In this document: piece by piece, positions 43,378 through 44,760 of the stretch
Numbering within the stretch: position 1 is the stretch's first letter
Layout of the letters: every line of letters begins with the position of its first letter
Source of the DNA: an uncultured Alistipes sp.
Lineage (GTDB): Bacteria; Bacteroidota; Bacteroidia; Bacteroidales; Rikenellaceae
Assembly (NCBI GenBank): GCA_944322375.1
Contig: CALUOX010000008.1
Location: 1 to 44,760, forward strand
Length of the DNA: 44,760 bases
Direction of reading: 5' to 3'
Position numbers and translations under genes: made by a program
Notes under the pieces: model-generated
What the model was told of the DNA's origin: nothing
Seen by the model: only the letters and a program-made list of their open reading frames with translations
The model's database searches: none

Positions 43378-44388
43378 ATGAAAAGACTTGCAATAGGAAT
43401 CGACATCGGCGGCATCAATACGGCCTTCGGACTGGTGGATGAAAACGGCGATCTGTATGCGGATTCGGTGGTCTCGACCAAGAAGTATCCGCTCTTTACG
43501 GACTATCCGGCCTATGTTGCCGAGTTGACCGAATCGATGCATGCCCTGGCCGACAGCCTGTCGTTCGAGTATGAACTGGTCGGTGTGGGTATCGGTGCTC
43601 CGAATGCCAATTTCCATACGGGCGTGATCGAACATCCCGCCAACCTGTGGAAGTTCCCCGTCGGGGAGAAGAATCCCGACGAGGGGCGGCGGATGTTCCC
43701 GTTGGTGGACGACATCAAGAAGTCGTTCCCGGGCGTGGAGGTGTTGATGACCAACGACGCCAATGCCGCGACGATCGGCGAGATGATCTACGGCAACGCC
43801 AAGGGGATGAAGGATTTCATCATGATCACGCTGGGTACGGGCCTCGGGTCGGGATTCGTGGCAAACGGCGAGATGATCTACGGCCACGACGGCTTTGCCG
43901 GCGAGTTCGGCCATGTGACCGTCGTACGCAACGGCCGTCAGTGCGGTTGCGGCCGCCGGGGCTGTCTGGAGACCTATGTCTCGGCAACGGGTATCAAACG
44001 CACGGCATTCGAACTGATGGCAACGATGACGGCGCCGTCGGAGTTGCGCGATATCTCCTATGCGGATTTCGATGCGGCGATGATCTCTACGGCGGCATCG
44101 CACGGCGATCCCATCGCTTTGGAGGCCTTCCGCATTACGGGCGAACTGCTGGGCCACGCCCTGGCCGATGCGGTGACGATCACCTCTCCGGAGGCGATCT
44201 TCCTCTTCGGCGGCCTGGCCAAGGCCGGGAAGTACCTCTTCGAACCTACGCAGTGGTACATGGAGGAGAGCATGATGAATGTCTTCAAGAACAAGGTGAA
44301 ACTGCTGCCGAGCGGTATCCAGAGCAAAAATGCCGCTATTCTGGGCGCTTCGGCCCTCATCTGGCAGCATATTCAGCACGGAGCCTGA
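43378..44388 (+). CDS. ROK-family glucokinase-type sugar kinase
   Basis: Phosphorylates glucose or a related sugar with ATP in the cytoplasm. The 336-residue protein has the N-terminal DIGGINTAFGL phosphate-binding loop, the sugar-binding NDANAATIGEM region, LGTGLGSGFV, and the ROK signature with the zinc-binding CGCGRRGCLE. A regulatory DNA-binding domain is absent, so it is a kinase and not a NagC-type repressor. It is followed by a terminator, and then the GH2 gene, whose released sugar would be a natural substrate. Confidence 0.93.
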   Translation: MKRLAIGIDIGGINTAFGLVDENGDLYADSVVSTKKYPLFTDYPAYVAELTESMHALADSLSFEYELVGVGIGAPNANFHTGVIEHPANLWKFPVGEKNPDEGRRMFPLVDDIKKSFPGVEVLMTNDANAATIGEMIYGNAKGMKDFIMITLGTGLGSGFVANGEMIYGHDGFAGEFGHVTVVRNGRQCGCGRRGCLETYVSATGIKRTAFELMATMTAPSELRDISYADFDAAMISTAASHGDPIALEAFRITGELLGHALADAVTITSPEAIFLFGGLAKAGKYLFEPTQWYMEESMMNVFKNKVKLLPSGIQSKNAAILGASALIWQHIQHGA

Positions 44389-44408
44389 TTCCGGACATCG
44401 GATCCTGC

Positions 44409-44446
44409 AACAGGAGTCTGCCAAGGGTGGCGGCTCCTGTTTTTTG
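44409..44446 (+). terminator. Intrinsic terminator after the ROK kinase gene
   Basis: AACAGGAG / CTCCTGTT (44409-44416, 44434-44441) with an inner GCC/GGC, then a T run (TTTTTT). It starts 20 nt past the stop. Confidence 0.8.
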
Positions 44447-44548
44447 CAGATGATTATTGCTGCGCCAGCCCCTTTTGCTCTCTTGACAACCAACCGATGC
44501 CGAACCTGAAAATATAAAACTGCCTAACCTCAAGAATCTCAAAAACTC

Positions 44549-44760
44549 ATGAATCGACTGCTTGCCGTTCCTGTGACCGCAGCCCTCTGTCTGCCGGTCG
44601 CTGCACAAACCCCGTATCATCTCGATCTGAACGTCACGGAGCTTCATCGCGAGGCTCCGCGTACGGAATTTGTCGAATATGCCTCGCGTGAGGCGGCTCT
44701 CTCTTCCCGTTTCGAGCAGAGCGAGGCCTGGCGTTCGCTCGACGGTGTCTGGAAGTGCCG
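44549..44760 (+). CDS. GH2-family glycosidase (beta-galactosidase-like), partial
   Basis: Only the first 70 codons are inside the window. The product starts with a signal peptide (MNRLLAVPVTAALCLPVAA), then PYHLDLNVTELHREAPRTEF, SREAALSSRFEQSEAWRSLDGVWKC. The run with an arginine, alternating small residues and SLDGVWK is the usual opening of Bacteroidetes GH2 beta-galactosidases (RSLNGTWKFxW). Secretion and the ROK kinase upstream fit sugar-chain breakdown. The exact substrate cannot be told from this fragment. Confidence 0.85.
   Translation, partial: MNRLLAVPVTAALCLPVAAQTPYHLDLNVTELHREAPRTEFVEYASREAALSSRFEQSEAWRSLDGVWKC

Noticed and set aside
42277-44493. A longer polyprenyl synthetase with a 415-residue N-terminal extension
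   Set aside because: The extension is antisense to the ROK kinase gene. The domain begins at 43248 and a promoter element lies just before it.

Overview
The window looks like chromosomal DNA of a Bacteroidales bacterium, most likely an Alistipes-like member of the Rikenellaceae. The basis is fairly GC-rich coding sequence, gene starts mostly without Shine-Dalgarno sites, several promoters of the Bacteroidetes type (TTTG, about 18-22 nt, TAnnTTTG), secreted lipoproteins of Bacteroidetes type (a BACON-like domain and a surface lipoprotein pair with acidic export signals after the lipid cysteine), and a gene set typical of the order (M13 peptidase, murein hydrolase activator next to a TPR protein, ROK kinase, GH2 enzyme). 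The genus is inference. No tRNA, rRNA, CRISPR array, insertion sequence or prophage was found.

Layout. 0-4.6 kb: quinolinate synthase (nadA) and the Fe-S carrier ATPase mrp on the minus strand, separated by an AT-rich, motif-dense gap, then divergent sppA. 4.9-10.8 kb: minus-strand run of a BACON-type lipoprotein, a PepSY-like secreted protein, an M13 metallopeptidase and phosphoglycerate kinase (pgk), the last broken by a one-base frameshift. 11.1-14.2 kb: metG and ilvE on plus. 14.2-21.4 kb: minus-strand mnmG-ybeY, an EnvC-like protein overlapping a TPR protein, and pheS. 21.4-28.4 kb: plus-strand patatin/outer-membrane barrel protein, HAD hydrolase, rdgB and a large surface lipoprotein. 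28.6-32.6 kb: minus-strand pth, rplY and a second surface lipoprotein related to the first. 33-36.4 kb: NatA/NatB-like ABC exporter and a secreted endonuclease/phosphatase-fold protein. 36.8-43.2 kb: minus-strand fabI, a small membrane protein, an M24 aminopeptidase, a Bax-inhibitor-1 protein, a U32 protein and a polyprenyl synthetase. 43.4 kb to the end: ROK glucokinase and the start of a GH2 glycosidase.

Most genes are housekeeping: translation (metG, pheS, pth, rplY, mnmG, ybeY, U32), glycolysis (pgk, ROK kinase), cofactor, lipid and isoprenoid synthesis (nadA, fabI, polyprenyl synthetase), and envelope functions. The intergenic DNA is the unusual part. A perfect parS-type palindrome lies beside mnmG, with a second site differing by one base inside ilvE. 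A cluster of TTnTCAACA motifs with an AT-rich flank lies 12 kb away. Together these suggest an origin-proximal region. Five intergenic spaces hold unrelated degenerate tandem arrays (10, 9, 45/36, 14 and 93 bp periods).
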